In this document: positions 23,693 through 31,814 of the stretch, in pieces
Layout: each line of letters starts with the position of its first letter
How positions within the stretch are numbered: position 1 is the first letter of the stretch
Assembly: GCF_900163695.1 (NCBI RefSeq)
Contig: NZ_FUIC01000029.1
Span: 1-56,300 of the forward strand
From: Gulosibacter sp. 10
GTDB taxonomy: Bacteria > Actinomycetota > Actinomycetes > Actinomycetales > Microbacteriaceae
Direction of reading: 5' to 3'
DNA: 56,300 nucleotides
Notes under the pieces: generated by a model
Databases searched by the model: none
What the model was told of the DNA's origin: nothing
What the model saw: only the letters and a program-made list of their open reading frames with translations
Position numbers and translations under genes: made by a program

Positions 23693-24067
23693 CTATTCGG
23701 GGATGCCCGTCTGCTGATAGAGCGCCAGCCGCGGCTGCCCGTCGATGCGCCGGTAGATGCTCGACATCAACCCGACGAACGGCTTCGGCAGGTCGCCTCG
23801 GGTCGCGGATGCCCGATACACCAGCGCCGCGACGTCCTCGCTCATCGGGATCAGGCGCGCGTCCGTGATCTCGAAGGAGTCCCATCCGGGCATCCCGTCG
23901 AGAGTCGCGGCGATCTCGTCCCGCGTCATGGTCGCCCCGTTCACCAGCACGAACAAGCCGTCCCTGGTCATGAGCTCGCCATAGAACGTCCCGCCCAGGG
24001 ACTCGCACAACGATCGCCACCCCGCGTGCTCGAGCGCCAGCAGTCGGTCCAGTTCCAGTTGAGCCAT
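23693..24067 (-). CDS. NTF2-like / DUF4440-type small protein
   Basis: 124 residues of the cystatin-like NTF2 fold: an N-terminal helix LELDRLLALEHAGWRSL, then FYGELMTRDGLFVLVNGATMTRDEI and WDSFEITDARLIPMSEDVAALVYRAS, a pattern shared with DUF4440 and SnoaL-like proteins. Function is unknown; members are often small-ligand binders or orphan hydrolases. It ends 85 nt from the convergent LLM gene. It lies 145 nt downstream of rmlA on the same strand, without obvious functional link. Confidence 0.75.
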   Translation of the reverse strand: MAQLELDRLLALEHAGWRSLCESLGGTFYGELMTRDGLFVLVNGATMTRDEIAATLDGMPGWDSFEITDARLIPMSEDVAALVYRASATRGDLPKPFVGLMSSIYRRIDGQPRLALYQQTGIPE

Positions 24068-24212
24068 GCGCAGATTCTCGCAAGCCCGGGAGCGCGGTCC
24101 GTGGGTATCGCCTGGGCGGCGGCTTCGAACGCGGCGCAGCGCGAGAAGCCCGGATGCGCAGAAGAGCCCGCAGGCGGGTGCCGAGCGCGCAGAGCGAGCC
24201 GCTCCGGAGCCC

Positions 24213-25085
24213 TCAGACCTCCTCGGCCCGCAGCAGCCGCTCGAGGTACTCCCCGTACCCGGACTTGTTGAGCGGCGCCGCGAGTGCCGCGAGCCGCTCG
24301 TCGTCGATCCACCCGGCGCGCCACGCGATCTCCTCGATGCAGCCCACCTTGAGCCCCTGGCGATCCTCGATCACCTTCACGTACTCGGCGGCCTGCATCA
24401 TCGACTCGAAGGTGCCCGTGTCGAGCCACGCAGTGCCGCGGTCGAGCACGTGCACCTGCAGCGTCCCGCGCCGCAGGTACTCGCTGTTCACGGAGGAGAT
24501 CTCGAGCTCGCCGCGCGCCGAGGGCCGCACGCCCTTCGCGATCTCGATCACGTCGTTGTCGTAGAAGTAGAGCCCCGGCACGGCGTAGTGCGACTTGGGG
24601 CGCTGCGGCTTCTCCTCGATCGAGATCGCCCTCATGTCGGCGTCGAACTCGACCACGCCGTAGGCCCGCGGGTTCGCCACCTGGTACGCGAAGATCAGGC
24701 CGCCCTCCACCTCGCCGTGGGAGCGCAGCGAGGAGCCGAGCCCCGTGCCGTGGAAGATGTTGTCGCCGAGCACGAGCGCGACGGAGTCCCCGCCCACGAA
24801 CTCCTCGCCGATGATGAACGCCTGCGCGAGCCCGTCGGGCGACGCCTGCTCGGCGTACTCGATGCGCATCCCGAGCTGCGCGCCGTCGCCGAACAGCGAG
24901 CGGAACTGGTCGTTGTACTCGGGCGTCGTGATGATCAGCACCTCGCGGATGCCCGCCATCATGAGCGTGGACAGCGGATAGTAGATCATCGGCTTGTCGT
25001 AGATCGGCATCAGCTGCTTCGAGATCCCGCGCGTGATCGGCCACAGGCGGGTGCCCGAGCCGCCCGCGAGGATGATGCCCTTCAT
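24213..25085 (-). CDS. rmlA: Glucose-1-phosphate thymidylyltransferase (RmlA)
   Basis: 290 residues, the normal length. The nucleotidyltransferase signature [18 protein letters not shown] is at the N-terminus, followed by [32 protein letters not shown] with the metal-binding Asp and [13 protein letters not shown], all specific to RmlA. The enzyme joins dTTP and glucose 1-phosphate into dTDP-glucose, the first step of dTDP-L-rhamnose synthesis in the cytoplasm. Its ATG overlaps the rmlC stop (ATGA). The partners rmlB and rmlD lie about 28 kb away at 53.5-55.4 kb. Confidence 0.96.
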   Translation of the reverse strand: MKGIILAGGSGTRLWPITRGISKQLMPIYDKPMIYYPLSTLMMAGIREVLIITTPEYNDQFRSLFGDGAQLGMRIEYAEQASPDGLAQAFIIGEEFVGGDSVALVLGDNIFHGTGLGSSLRSHGEVEGGLIFAYQVANPRAYGVVEFDADMRAISIEEKPQRPKSHYAVPGLYFYDNDVIEIAKGVRPSARGELEISSVNSEYLRRGTLQVHVLDRGTAWLDTGTFESMMQAAEYVKVIEDRQGLKVGCIEEIAWRAGWIDDERLAALAAPLNKSGYGEYLERLLRAEEV

Positions 25086-25699
25086 CGCGGGCCCCCGGCG
25101 CCATCCAGCTCGGCGTAGAACGCGAGGCACTCCTCGTAGTCGGGCAGGATGCCGGCGTCCCTCGCCTTGAGCAGGCCCAGCGCCTCGGTGTCCTTCGGCG
25201 AGAGCAGCAGCTCCTCCTCGGGCAGGCCGAAGTCGAGCCCGATGGTCTTGCACAGCGGGTTCACGCCGTGCTCGCGGCCGGGCGCGTAGGTGGCCGAGCA
25301 GAGATAGCTGACGGTAGCGTCGTCCTCGAGCGCGACGAAGCAGTGCCCGAGCCCCTCCGCCACGTAGATCGCGCGGCGGTCGACATCGTCCAGCCGCACC
25401 GAGTCCCACGCTCCGAACGTCGGCGATCCCACGCGGATGTCGACGACGAAGTCGAGCACGGCGCCCCGAGTGCAGGTGACGTACTTCGCCTGGCTCGGCG
25501 GCACGTCGGCGAAGTGGATGCCGCGCACCGTGCCGCGCCGCGACACCGACGTGTTCGCCTGCCTGAGGTCGAGCGGGTGCCCCACCGCCTCCTCGAGCCG
25601 ATCGAACCGGTAGTACTCGAGGAACACCCCTCGGTCATCCGGAAACTGCCGAGGCGTCACTTCGAAGCTTCCAGGAACGGCGAGTTCGCGTATATCCAT
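25082..25699 (-). CDS. rmlC: dTDP-4-dehydrorhamnose 3,5-epimerase (RmlC)
   Basis: 205 residues. RmlC features: [15 protein letters not shown], the catalytic His in [38 protein letters not shown], and [20 protein letters not shown]. It epimerises C3 and C5 of dTDP-4-keto-6-deoxyglucose on the way to dTDP-L-rhamnose. It is the first gene of the rmlC-rmlA unit. A TAGACT box ends 7 nt before the ATG with no ribosome binding site, suggesting a leaderless mRNA. A glycosyltransferase is divergently transcribed 75 nt away. Confidence 0.95.
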   Translation of the reverse strand: MDIRELAVPGSFEVTPRQFPDDRGVFLEYYRFDRLEEAVGHPLDLRQANTSVSRRGTVRGIHFADVPPSQAKYVTCTRGAVLDFVVDIRVGSPTFGAWDSVRLDDVDRRAIYVAEGLGHCFVALEDDATVSYLCSATYAPGREHGVNPLCKTIGLDFGLPEEELLLSPKDTEALGLLKARDAGILPDYEECLAFYAELDGAGGPR

Positions 25700-25706
25700 A
25701 TGGAGG

Positions 25707-25712
25707 AGTCTA
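25707..25712 (-). promoter_or_regulatory. Candidate -10 box (TAGACT) of leaderless rmlC
   Basis: Minus-strand TAGACT is followed after 7 nt by the rmlC ATG. The same box precedes wzm at 3110. Confidence 0.4.
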
Positions 25713-25774
25713 GGAGTAGACCCCTGGATGCCGGGCTACCATAGCCGGATCGACCGTGCCCTTCGAAGGTGGAT

Positions 25775-26716
25775 ATGACCGCTCTCCCGAGAATCCTGGT
25801 GCTGCTCGCGACCCATAACGGCGAGCAGTTCCTCGCCGAACAGCTCGACTCGGTGCTGAATCAGCGCGGCGTCGAGGTCTCGGTCGTGGTCTCGGACGAC
25901 GCCTCGACCGACGGCACCCTCGCCGCGCTCGACCGGTATCGCGGCGACGGGCGGGTCCGCGTGCTCGAGCCCGGCGAGTTCGGCTCCTCCGCCGCCAACT
26001 TCTTCCGCCTCGTGCGCGAGGTGCCGGCCGAGGAGTACGACGCGATCGGCTTCTGCGACCAGGACGACATCTGGATGCCCTGGAAGCTGCAGCGGCACTA
26101 CGAGCTGCTCTCGCTCTCGAACGGGCTCGACGGCCGCGGCCCCTACGCCGGCGTCTCCTCCAACGTCACGGCGGTGCAGCCGGACGGCACCCGGCAGATC
26201 GTCGTGAAGAACCAGCTCCAGCGCCAGTGCGACTACGCCTTCGAGTCCGGCGGCCCCGGCTCGACCTTCCTGCTGCGCCCCGAGGCCTACGAGTTCGTCC
26301 GCGAGCAGCTGCTCGTCCAGAACGGCCCCGCGTCCCTCGCCAACTCCCACGACTGGCTGTTCTACGCGCTCGTGCGCGCGCACGGCTGGCGCTGGTTCAT
26401 CGACGGCGAGTCCTCCGTGGACTACCGACAGCACGGCCGCAACGAGCTCGGCGCGAACGAGGGGCTGCAGCAGAACTGGCGGCGCCTGCGCGGCATCGTC
26501 GCCGGCACGCACCACCAGGACGCGCTGCGCATCATCCTCGCCTGCCGCCCCGTCGCCGCGGGCCGCACCTCGGCGCAGCTCGAATGGCTCTACGAGCGCG
26601 TGGCCGCCTGCAACTTCACCTCGCGGCTGCGGCTCGTCCGGCACATGCACCGGTTCCGACGCCGACGTCGCGACCAGCTCGCGCTGGCCGCGACGCTCGT
26701 CACGGGGCTCTGGTAG
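25775..26716 (+). CDS. Family 2 glycosyltransferase, possible rhamnosyltransferase
   Basis: 313 residues. GT-A family 2 motifs: ILVLLATHNGEQFLAEQLDS, VSDDASTDGTLAAL, the DxD site in FCDQDDIWMPWKL, and GSTFLLRPEAYEF with NSHDWLFYALV further on. This subfamily contains many rhamnosyltransferases of wall glycans, and the divergent rmlC-rmlA unit supports a dTDP-rhamnose donor (inference). The ATG at 25775 follows GAAGG at 5-6 nt; a GTG two codons upstream is less likely. The C-terminus is very basic (RRRRRD) and may sit at the membrane surface. Confidence 0.86.
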   Translation: MTALPRILVLLATHNGEQFLAEQLDSVLNQRGVEVSVVVSDDASTDGTLAALDRYRGDGRVRVLEPGEFGSSAANFFRLVREVPAEEYDAIGFCDQDDIWMPWKLQRHYELLSLSNGLDGRGPYAGVSSNVTAVQPDGTRQIVVKNQLQRQCDYAFESGGPGSTFLLRPEAYEFVREQLLVQNGPASLANSHDWLFYALVRAHGWRWFIDGESSVDYRQHGRNELGANEGLQQNWRRLRGIVAGTHHQDALRIILACRPVAAGRTSAQLEWLYERVAACNFTSRLRLVRHMHRFRRRRRDQLALAATLVTGLW

Positions 26717-26729
26717 CCGAACCGGCCGG

Positions 26730-27860
26730 CTACGCGAGCGCCGGCGAGTCCCAGAGGTCCAGCACCGTGCCGATGCTCCTCTCCTGCGCCGTGCGGTAGA
26801 GCTCGGTCGCCCACGCGACGTCCTCCACCGGCATGCCGCCCACCGAGTAGAGGATGATCTCCTCGTCGTCGCGCCGCGCCGGGATGGCGCCGGTCGCCAC
26901 GTCCGCGATCTCCTCCAGCTTGGACTCGGGCAGCTCGCCCGCCCGCAGCAGGTCGTGGAAGTGCGTGCCCGGGATCCCCAGCAGCTCGTAGGCCTGCGTG
27001 CCGTACTCCTCGGCCCAGGCGTCGTAGAGCCCCCGGGCGTCGAGCACGAGCCGCGCATCGTTCACGATGAAGTCGTCGTCGAAGCGGGCCGCGGCCGGCA
27101 GCAGCAGGAGCGCGCCCGGCTTGAGCGCGGACTTCGGGAAGTAAGGGAAGGCCGGCGAGCCGCCGAAGTCGGTCGTCGTGGCCGCCACCACGATGTCGGC
27201 GCCGTCGACGGCGTCCTCGATGGTCTCGCACGCGATCACCTCGCGCACCTGCGGATGCGTCTCCTTCACGTACTCGACGAAGGCCTGGAGCCCCGCTGTG
27301 CTGCGCCCCTTCACCTTCACGGTGGTGACGCTCGGCCGCAGGGCCAGCGTGGCCGCGAGGGTGGTGCGCCCCATGACGCCCGGCCCGATGATCGCGACGA
27401 CCTCCGCGTCGGCCTTCGCGAGGTGCTTGACGCCCACGCCCGGCACCGCGCCGGTGCGGTAGGCGCTGAGCAGGTTCGCGCTCATCACGGCGAGCGGCGC
27501 GCCGGTGTCGGAGTCGTTCAGGGTGAACAGGTGGATCGAGCGCGGCAGCCCGCGCTTGCGGTTCTCCGCGTTGGAGCCGTACCACTTCACCCCGGTCGTC
27601 CCGAAGCGGCCGCCGAGGTACGCCGGCATCGCCATGAAGCGGCGGTCGGGCCCGTCGGCGGGCATGCCGGGGAACTCGGGCTGCTGCGGGAAGGTGATCA
27701 TCGCGCCGTGGGAGTTGTGGTTCTCGCCGGCCATGATGTAGTCGCCCTTGCGCATGAGCACGAGCGCCTCCTCCATCACGTCGACGCAGCGGGCGATATC
27801 GGTCACCCCCGCCTCGATCATGTCGGGCTCGTTGAGGTAGCGGAAGTCGATTGCGGTCAC
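26730..27860 (-). CDS. Ornithine cyclodeaminase / mu-crystallin family dehydrogenase, resembling tyramine oxidase subunit B
   Basis: 376 residues. The NAD(P)-binding motif IIGPGVMGRTTLAATLAL and the KWYGSN, SANLLSAYRTGAVPGVG substrate-site segments identify the OCD/mu-crystallin family. The protein is longer than classical ornithine cyclodeaminase and resembles a branch labelled tyramine oxidase subunit B in some annotations; that name is unproven. The GTG start follows AAAGGAACT. It lies downstream of glnK and amtB on the same strand and is divergent from an amine-oxidase-like gene, so amine or amino-acid nitrogen use is likely. Confidence 0.82.
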   Translation of the reverse strand: MTAIDFRYLNEPDMIEAGVTDIARCVDVMEEALVLMRKGDYIMAGENHNSHGAMITFPQQPEFPGMPADGPDRRFMAMPAYLGGRFGTTGVKWYGSNAENRKRGLPRSIHLFTLNDSDTGAPLAVMSANLLSAYRTGAVPGVGVKHLAKADAEVVAIIGPGVMGRTTLAATLALRPSVTTVKVKGRSTAGLQAFVEYVKETHPQVREVIACETIEDAVDGADIVVAATTTDFGGSPAFPYFPKSALKPGALLLLPAAARFDDDFIVNDARLVLDARGLYDAWAEEYGTQAYELLGIPGTHFHDLLRAGELPESKLEEIADVATGAIPARRDDEEIILYSVGGMPVEDVAWATELYRTAQERSIGTVLDLWDSPALA

Positions 27861-28002
27861 GGAGAGTTCCTTTCGTCGGGACTCGGTCGGTGGTCGTATG
27901 GGGTATCGGGGATGGACGTCGGACGGGGGTGGCGCAGTCGGCCCCGCCTCGGACACGGCCTGGTCTCGCCTGGCCTGGTCTCGGGCCCGGCCGGGCGCCC
28001 GG

Positions 28003-28350
28003 TCAGATGGCCGCGGCGTCGAGCTCGCCGGTGCGGACGCGGATGGCTCGGAGCACCTCGGTGACCCAGACCTTCCCGTCGCCGAGCTCGCCGTCGCCGC
28101 CCGTGCGCGCGGCGTCGAGGATGGTGCCCAGCGCGAGGTCGAGGCGCTCGTCGTCGACGAGGAGCTCGAGGCGCACCTTCGTGCGGAACTCGACGGAGTA
28201 GGCCTGGCCGCGGTAGAACTCGGTGCGGCCGGCCTGGACCCCGCGCCCCTGCACATCGGTGACGGTGAGGCCGGCGAATCCGGCCTTCTCGAGCGCGGAG
28301 CACACGGTTTCGAGGCGGATGGGCTTGATGACTGCGGTGATGAGCTTCAT
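28003..28350 (-). CDS. glnK: PII nitrogen-regulatory protein (GlnB/GlnK)
   Basis: 115 residues. Typical start MKLITAVIKPIRLETVCSAL and T-loop GRGVQAGRTEFYRGQAYSVE with Tyr51, the residue modified by uridylylation or adenylylation in other PII proteins. The C-terminal RIRTGELDAAAI equivalent reads AIRVRTGELD. A short insertion (ARTGGDGELGDGKVWV instead of the usual ARTGKIGDGKIF) lengthens the loop before the ATP-binding strand. PII trimers sense ATP, ADP and 2-oxoglutarate and block AmtB. The ATG follows AAGGAG. It lies 55 nt after amtB in the same unit; no glnD adenylyltransferase follows. Confidence 0.93.
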   Translation of the reverse strand: MKLITAVIKPIRLETVCSALEKAGFAGLTVTDVQGRGVQAGRTEFYRGQAYSVEFRTKVRLELLVDDERLDLALGTILDAARTGGDGELGDGKVWVTEVLRAIRVRTGELDAAAI

Positions 28351-28405
28351 GGTGTCTCCTTGCTGACGACGGTACGGAAGGCCTTCGGGGATCCGGTCAG
28401 CGCAT

Positions 28406-29644
28406 TCAGAGGATGCGCCCCTCGTAGGCCGACTCCGCGTGCTGCGAGCGGTCGAGCCCCGCGGCCTCGTCCTCGGGCGTCGAGCGGATCGGGACGATCT
28501 TGTTCATGACCCAGGCGATGATGAAGGTCATGACGAACGAGTAGACGAGCGTGACGCCGATCGCCACGAGCTCCTTCCAGATGAGGTTCGGGTCGCCGCC
28601 GAAGAGCACCCCGGTGATCCCCGCGGGCGCCGAGCTCGCCGCGAACAGCACGGCGCAGAGCGCGCCGACGATGCCGGAGATGCCGTGCACCGCGAACACG
28701 TCGAGCGAGTCGTCGATGCGGTGCTTGCGCTTCCAGGTGATCGCCCACGCGGCCGCCATCGAGGCGAGCAGGCCGACGAGCAGCGCGCCCACCGGGTCGA
28801 CCGCATCGGCCACCGGGGTGATGCCCACGAGGCCGGAGATGAGGCCGGTGCCGAGGCCGAGCATCGTGGCGTGGCCGTCGCGGATGCGCTCCACGACCAT
28901 GAAGCCGAGCATGCCGCCGCAGGCCGCCAGCAGCGACGTGAGCACGACGTACTGGGCGAGGAAGTTCGCACCGCCCGCGGTGCCGCCGTTGAAGCCCATC
29001 CAGCCGGTGGCGATGAGCCCGACGCCCACGAGCATGAGCGGCAGGTTGTGGGGCCGCGCGGAGGGGGTGCTCCGGCGCCCGAGCACGAGGGCGAGCGCGA
29101 GGCCGGCAGCACCGGCGTTCATGTGCACCGCGGTGCCGCCCGCGAAGTCGTGCAGGCCGAGCACGTTGCGCATCCAGCCGCCGACGACGCCCGTCTCGGG
29201 ATCCGAGATCGCGAACACCCAGTGCCCCATGGGCGCGTAGACCAGCAGCACCCAGAGCGCCGCGAAGATCAGCCAGGCGCCGAACTTCATCCTGCCCGCG
29301 GCGCCGGAGGAGACCAGCGCCACGCTGATCGCGGCGAAGAGGATGTAGAAGGCGCCCCACAGGGTCGAGCCCGCGCCGTCGTCGGCCATGAAGGCGCTGA
29401 AGAAGGAGTATTCGAACGGGTTGCCGATGATGCCCGCGCCGCCGACCGAGTCGCCGAGCACGAGCCCGTGCCCGACGAGGACGTAGACCACCGCGGTGAC
29501 GGCGAGCGAGCTCATCACCATCAGCATCATGTTGAGGACGTTCCGCCCGTTGAGCATGCCGCCGTAGAGCATCGACAGGCCCGGGAACATGAGCAGGACC
29601 ATGGCGAACGCGGCGAGGATCCAGGCGATATCTGCTGGCTGCAT
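28406..29644 (-). CDS. amtB: Ammonium transporter (AmtB family)
   Basis: 412 residues with eleven predicted helices. Amt hallmarks: FPGLSMLYGGMLNGRNVLNMM at the start, DFAGGTAVHMNAGAAGLALALVLG, GWMGFNGGTAGGANF, and FAVHGISGIVGAL with the twin-His pore residues in the HMN and VHG segments. It forms a trimeric ammonium channel in the membrane, gated by the adjacent PII protein. Start: ATG 29644 is placed 6 nt after AAGGGG; ATG 29650 directly abuts that site and is less likely. The upstream region contains TTGACA and two palindromes. Confidence 0.95.
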   Translation of the reverse strand: MQPADIAWILAAFAMVLLMFPGLSMLYGGMLNGRNVLNMMLMVMSSLAVTAVVYVLVGHGLVLGDSVGGAGIIGNPFEYSFFSAFMADDGAGSTLWGAFYILFAAISVALVSSGAAGRMKFGAWLIFAALWVLLVYAPMGHWVFAISDPETGVVGGWMRNVLGLHDFAGGTAVHMNAGAAGLALALVLGRRSTPSARPHNLPLMLVGVGLIATGWMGFNGGTAGGANFLAQYVVLTSLLAACGGMLGFMVVERIRDGHATMLGLGTGLISGLVGITPVADAVDPVGALLVGLLASMAAAWAITWKRKHRIDDSLDVFAVHGISGIVGALCAVLFAASSAPAGITGVLFGGDPNLIWKELVAIGVTLVYSFVMTFIIAWVMNKIVPIRSTPEDEAAGLDRSQHAESAYEGRIL

Positions 29645-29704
29645 TGTCATCCCCTTGAGGAGTCGTGATGAGGGAACCTCCGAATGGTCACCCTTCATGC
29701 GACA

Positions 29705-29747
29705 AAAGTAACTGGCAGTAGAATCTACTGTCAACTAGAAAGTTCTA
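29705..29747 (-). promoter_or_regulatory. amtB promoter with two palindromes
   Basis: On the minus strand TTGACA (29734-29729) and TACTTT (29710-29705) are 18 nt apart. The perfect palindrome CAGTAGAATCTACTG (29716-29730) fills the spacer and TAGAAAGTTCTA (29736-29747) lies just upstream. They sit in an unusually AT-rich patch between amtB and the solA-like gene and are likely binding sites for a nitrogen regulator. Confidence 0.5.
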
Positions 29748-29815
29748 ATAGCTACCATCAGTGGACAATCGCCCTCGTCATCGGAGCGGTGCGAAGCGCA
29801 GAGGAGACAGCACGC

Positions 29816-30955
29816 ATGCACGCGAAGCCATCGGACGCAGAAGTCGTCGTGATCGGGCTGGGGGCCGCCGGCTCCCACGCCGCCCGGCGGATCGCCGAAA
29901 CGGGCGTCGAGGTCATCGGCCTCGAGGCCGAGCAGCTCCTGCACACCCGCGGCGCCTACGCGGGCGAGAGCCGGCTCTTCCGGGCCGCCTACCACGAGGG
30001 CGCGGAGTACGTGCCGCTGCTGCTCGAGTCGCGCGAGGAGTGGCTCGAGCTGCAGCGAGGGGGATCCCGCGAGATCCTCCGCGAGACGGGCGTGCTCTCG
30101 ATCGGCTCGGCCGCGGCGCCCCAGATGCGCCGGGTACGCGAGTCGCTCCGGCACGCGGGCGTCGCGCACCGCGCGCTCTCGACCGCCGAGCTGCGGGAGC
30201 AGCATCCCCAGCACGGCGGCATCACCGACGAGATCGGCGTGCTCGACCTGCTCGGCGGCGTGCTGCGGCCCGAGGCGGCCGTGGCGGAGCTGCAGCGGCG
30301 GGCGCGCCTCGCGGGCGCCGAGCTGCGCGGCGGGCAGCGGGTCGCCGCCGTCGAGGAGCGCGGGAATCGCGCGATCGTGCGGCTCGGGCACGGCGAGGAG
30401 CTGAGCGCCCGCGTCGCGGTGCTCGCCCCCGGCGTGCACGCGCCCGCCCTGCTGCCGCGGCTCGCGCCGCACCTCGTCATCCGTCCCATCGGCCTCACCT
30501 GGTTCTGCCCCGAGGACGCGGAGGCGTTCTCGCCCGAGCGCTTCCCCGCGTTCATCCGCGACCACGGGAGCACGCACCTCTTCGGCGCCCCGACGCTCGA
30601 CGGCACGCTCGTGAAGGCCGGCTACGACGCGCGGCTCGGCACCATCGCCGATCCCGCCGAGCTCCCCGGCGCGCTCGCCGACGAGCAGCGCGAGGCCGTG
30701 GCCGCCGACGTGCACCGCCTGCTGCCCGGGCTGCCGCCGTACGTGGCCCGCGAATCCGTCCACATGGACCTCTTCACCGCCGACAAGCGCCCCGTCATCG
30801 GTGCGCTCGGCGAGCGGATCGTCGTCGGCATCGGGTTCTCGGGACACGGATTCAAACTCGCACCCGCGGTCGGGAACGCGCTCGCCGACCTCGCGCTCGC
30901 GCGGCCGACCCGGCACGACCTGTCGGCCTTCTCTCCGGACCGGTTCGCGGGCTGA
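29816..30955 (+). CDS. FAD-dependent amine oxidase, SolA/monomeric sarcosine oxidase family
   Basis: 379 residues. The FAD-binding motif is EVVVIGLGAAGSHAARRIA, followed by YAGESRLFRAAYHEGAEYVPLL as in MSOX/N-methyltryptophan oxidase. The C-terminal GIGFSGHGFKLAPAVGN is highly typical. These enzymes oxidise secondary amines such as sarcosine or N-methyl amino acids to aldehyde, amine and peroxide. The Cys that carries FAD covalently in MSOX appears to be His here (SVHMDLFTADKRPVIG). The ATG at 29816 follows GAGGAGAC. Divergence from amtB-glnK suggests nitrogen scavenging. Confidence 0.87.
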   Translation: MHAKPSDAEVVVIGLGAAGSHAARRIAETGVEVIGLEAEQLLHTRGAYAGESRLFRAAYHEGAEYVPLLLESREEWLELQRGGSREILRETGVLSIGSAAAPQMRRVRESLRHAGVAHRALSTAELREQHPQHGGITDEIGVLDLLGGVLRPEAAVAELQRRARLAGAELRGGQRVAAVEERGNRAIVRLGHGEELSARVAVLAPGVHAPALLPRLAPHLVIRPIGLTWFCPEDAEAFSPERFPAFIRDHGSTHLFGAPTLDGTLVKAGYDARLGTIADPAELPGALADEQREAVAADVHRLLPGLPPYVARESVHMDLFTADKRPVIGALGERIVVGIGFSGHGFKLAPAVGNALADLALARPTRHDLSAFSPDRFAG

Positions 30956-30970
30956 GCGCGGCCCGGGCGG

Positions 30971-31098
30971 GCGCAGCCCGTGTTCTCGCACAGATGCATC
31001 GGCACAGCTGCGTCGGCACAGATGCGTCGCAGAATGCGGTTATGCGGGGCCCGGAACCGCGATCTGCGACGCATCTGCGGGATGGGCACGGGCTGCGC
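30971..31098. repeat. Nested palindrome with repeat-family copy B and three 14-bp direct repeats
   Basis: Copy B (about 31018-31078) is the best palindrome of the family: ACAGATGCGTCGCAGA then TGCGGTT, mirrored by AACCGCG, TCTGCGACGCATCTG. Upstream lie three tandem 14-mers, GCACAGATGCATCG (30988), GCACAGCTGCGTCG (31002) and GCACAGATGCGTCG (31016). Outer 12-bp arms GCGCAGCCCGTG (30971-30982) and CACGGGCTGCGC (31087-31098) enclose the whole. It lies between convergent genes, where it may terminate transcription. Confidence 0.7.
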
Positions 31099-31167
31099 GC
31101 GGGCCGTGCCGGCGGATCGGCGGGGCCCGGCGGGCCGGGCCGACGGGGCCGGGCGCAGCCCGCGCGG

Positions 31168-31701
31168 CTACTCCTGCGGGTAGGTGCGTGGCGGGCGGGA
31201 GGCCTCGGTCCAGCGCTCGACCCACTCCGGGGTCCGGCGATCCTCGGGGATGCCGCCGGCGAGCGCGGCCACCTCGGCGACGTCCACGCCGCCGCCCTCC
31301 TCGCGGAGGAACCGGCCGCGCACGATCGCGTGGGCGTACACGGTCTCGCCGATCACGAAGGTCTGCTCGACGTAGAACCACCGCTCGTCCATGCCGATGA
31401 TGCGGGTGCGCAGGTCGAAGCGCTGCCCGAGCTTGAGCGACCTCCGGTACGAGATCGTCTGCCCCGCCACCACCGGATACCAGCCCTCGCGCCGCAGCTT
31501 CGGCCAGAACCCGGAGCGGAACATGAGATCCATGCGCCCCAGGTCCATCATCGTGAGGTACTTGCCGTTGTTCACGTGCCCGAGCAGGTCGAGGTCGGCC
31601 ACCCCCACCCGCAGCGACGTGCGCGCCGTATCCCAGATGCCGAGTCGGCCGCCCCGGCGCCGGCGCAGCCGGAGCAGCAGCAGCCGCAGGTACATGTTCA
31701 T
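31168..31701 (-). CDS. Acyl-CoA thioesterase-like hotdog protein (THEM6-like)
   Basis: 177 residues. A basic, hydrophobic N-terminus (MNMYLRLLLLRLRRRR) may attach it to the membrane. The hotdog-fold core is VADLDLLGHVNNGKYLTMMD, with the 4HBT-type Asp/His and Asn-Asn-Gly triad, followed by YRRSLKLGQRFDLRTRIIG and WFYVEQTFVIGETVYAHAIV. Such proteins hydrolyse acyl-CoA thioesters; the substrate is not predictable. It converges with the SolA-like gene across the nested palindrome and is followed at its 5' side by ugd in the same direction, 113 nt apart. Confidence 0.85.
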   Translation of the reverse strand: MNMYLRLLLLRLRRRRGGRLGIWDTARTSLRVGVADLDLLGHVNNGKYLTMMDLGRMDLMFRSGFWPKLRREGWYPVVAGQTISYRRSLKLGQRFDLRTRIIGMDERWFYVEQTFVIGETVYAHAIVRGRFLREEGGGVDVAEVAALAGGIPEDRRTPEWVERWTEASRPPRTYPQE

Positions 31702-31814
31702 CGGGCGTCCCTCCTCCGCCGGCCGACCGGCCGCGATCCGCGGGCCAGCCTATGCAGTCGCGCCGCCGACGGCCGTCTCCCTTGTGGGTTGGCTACAACG
31801 GATCGCGGTTCCGA

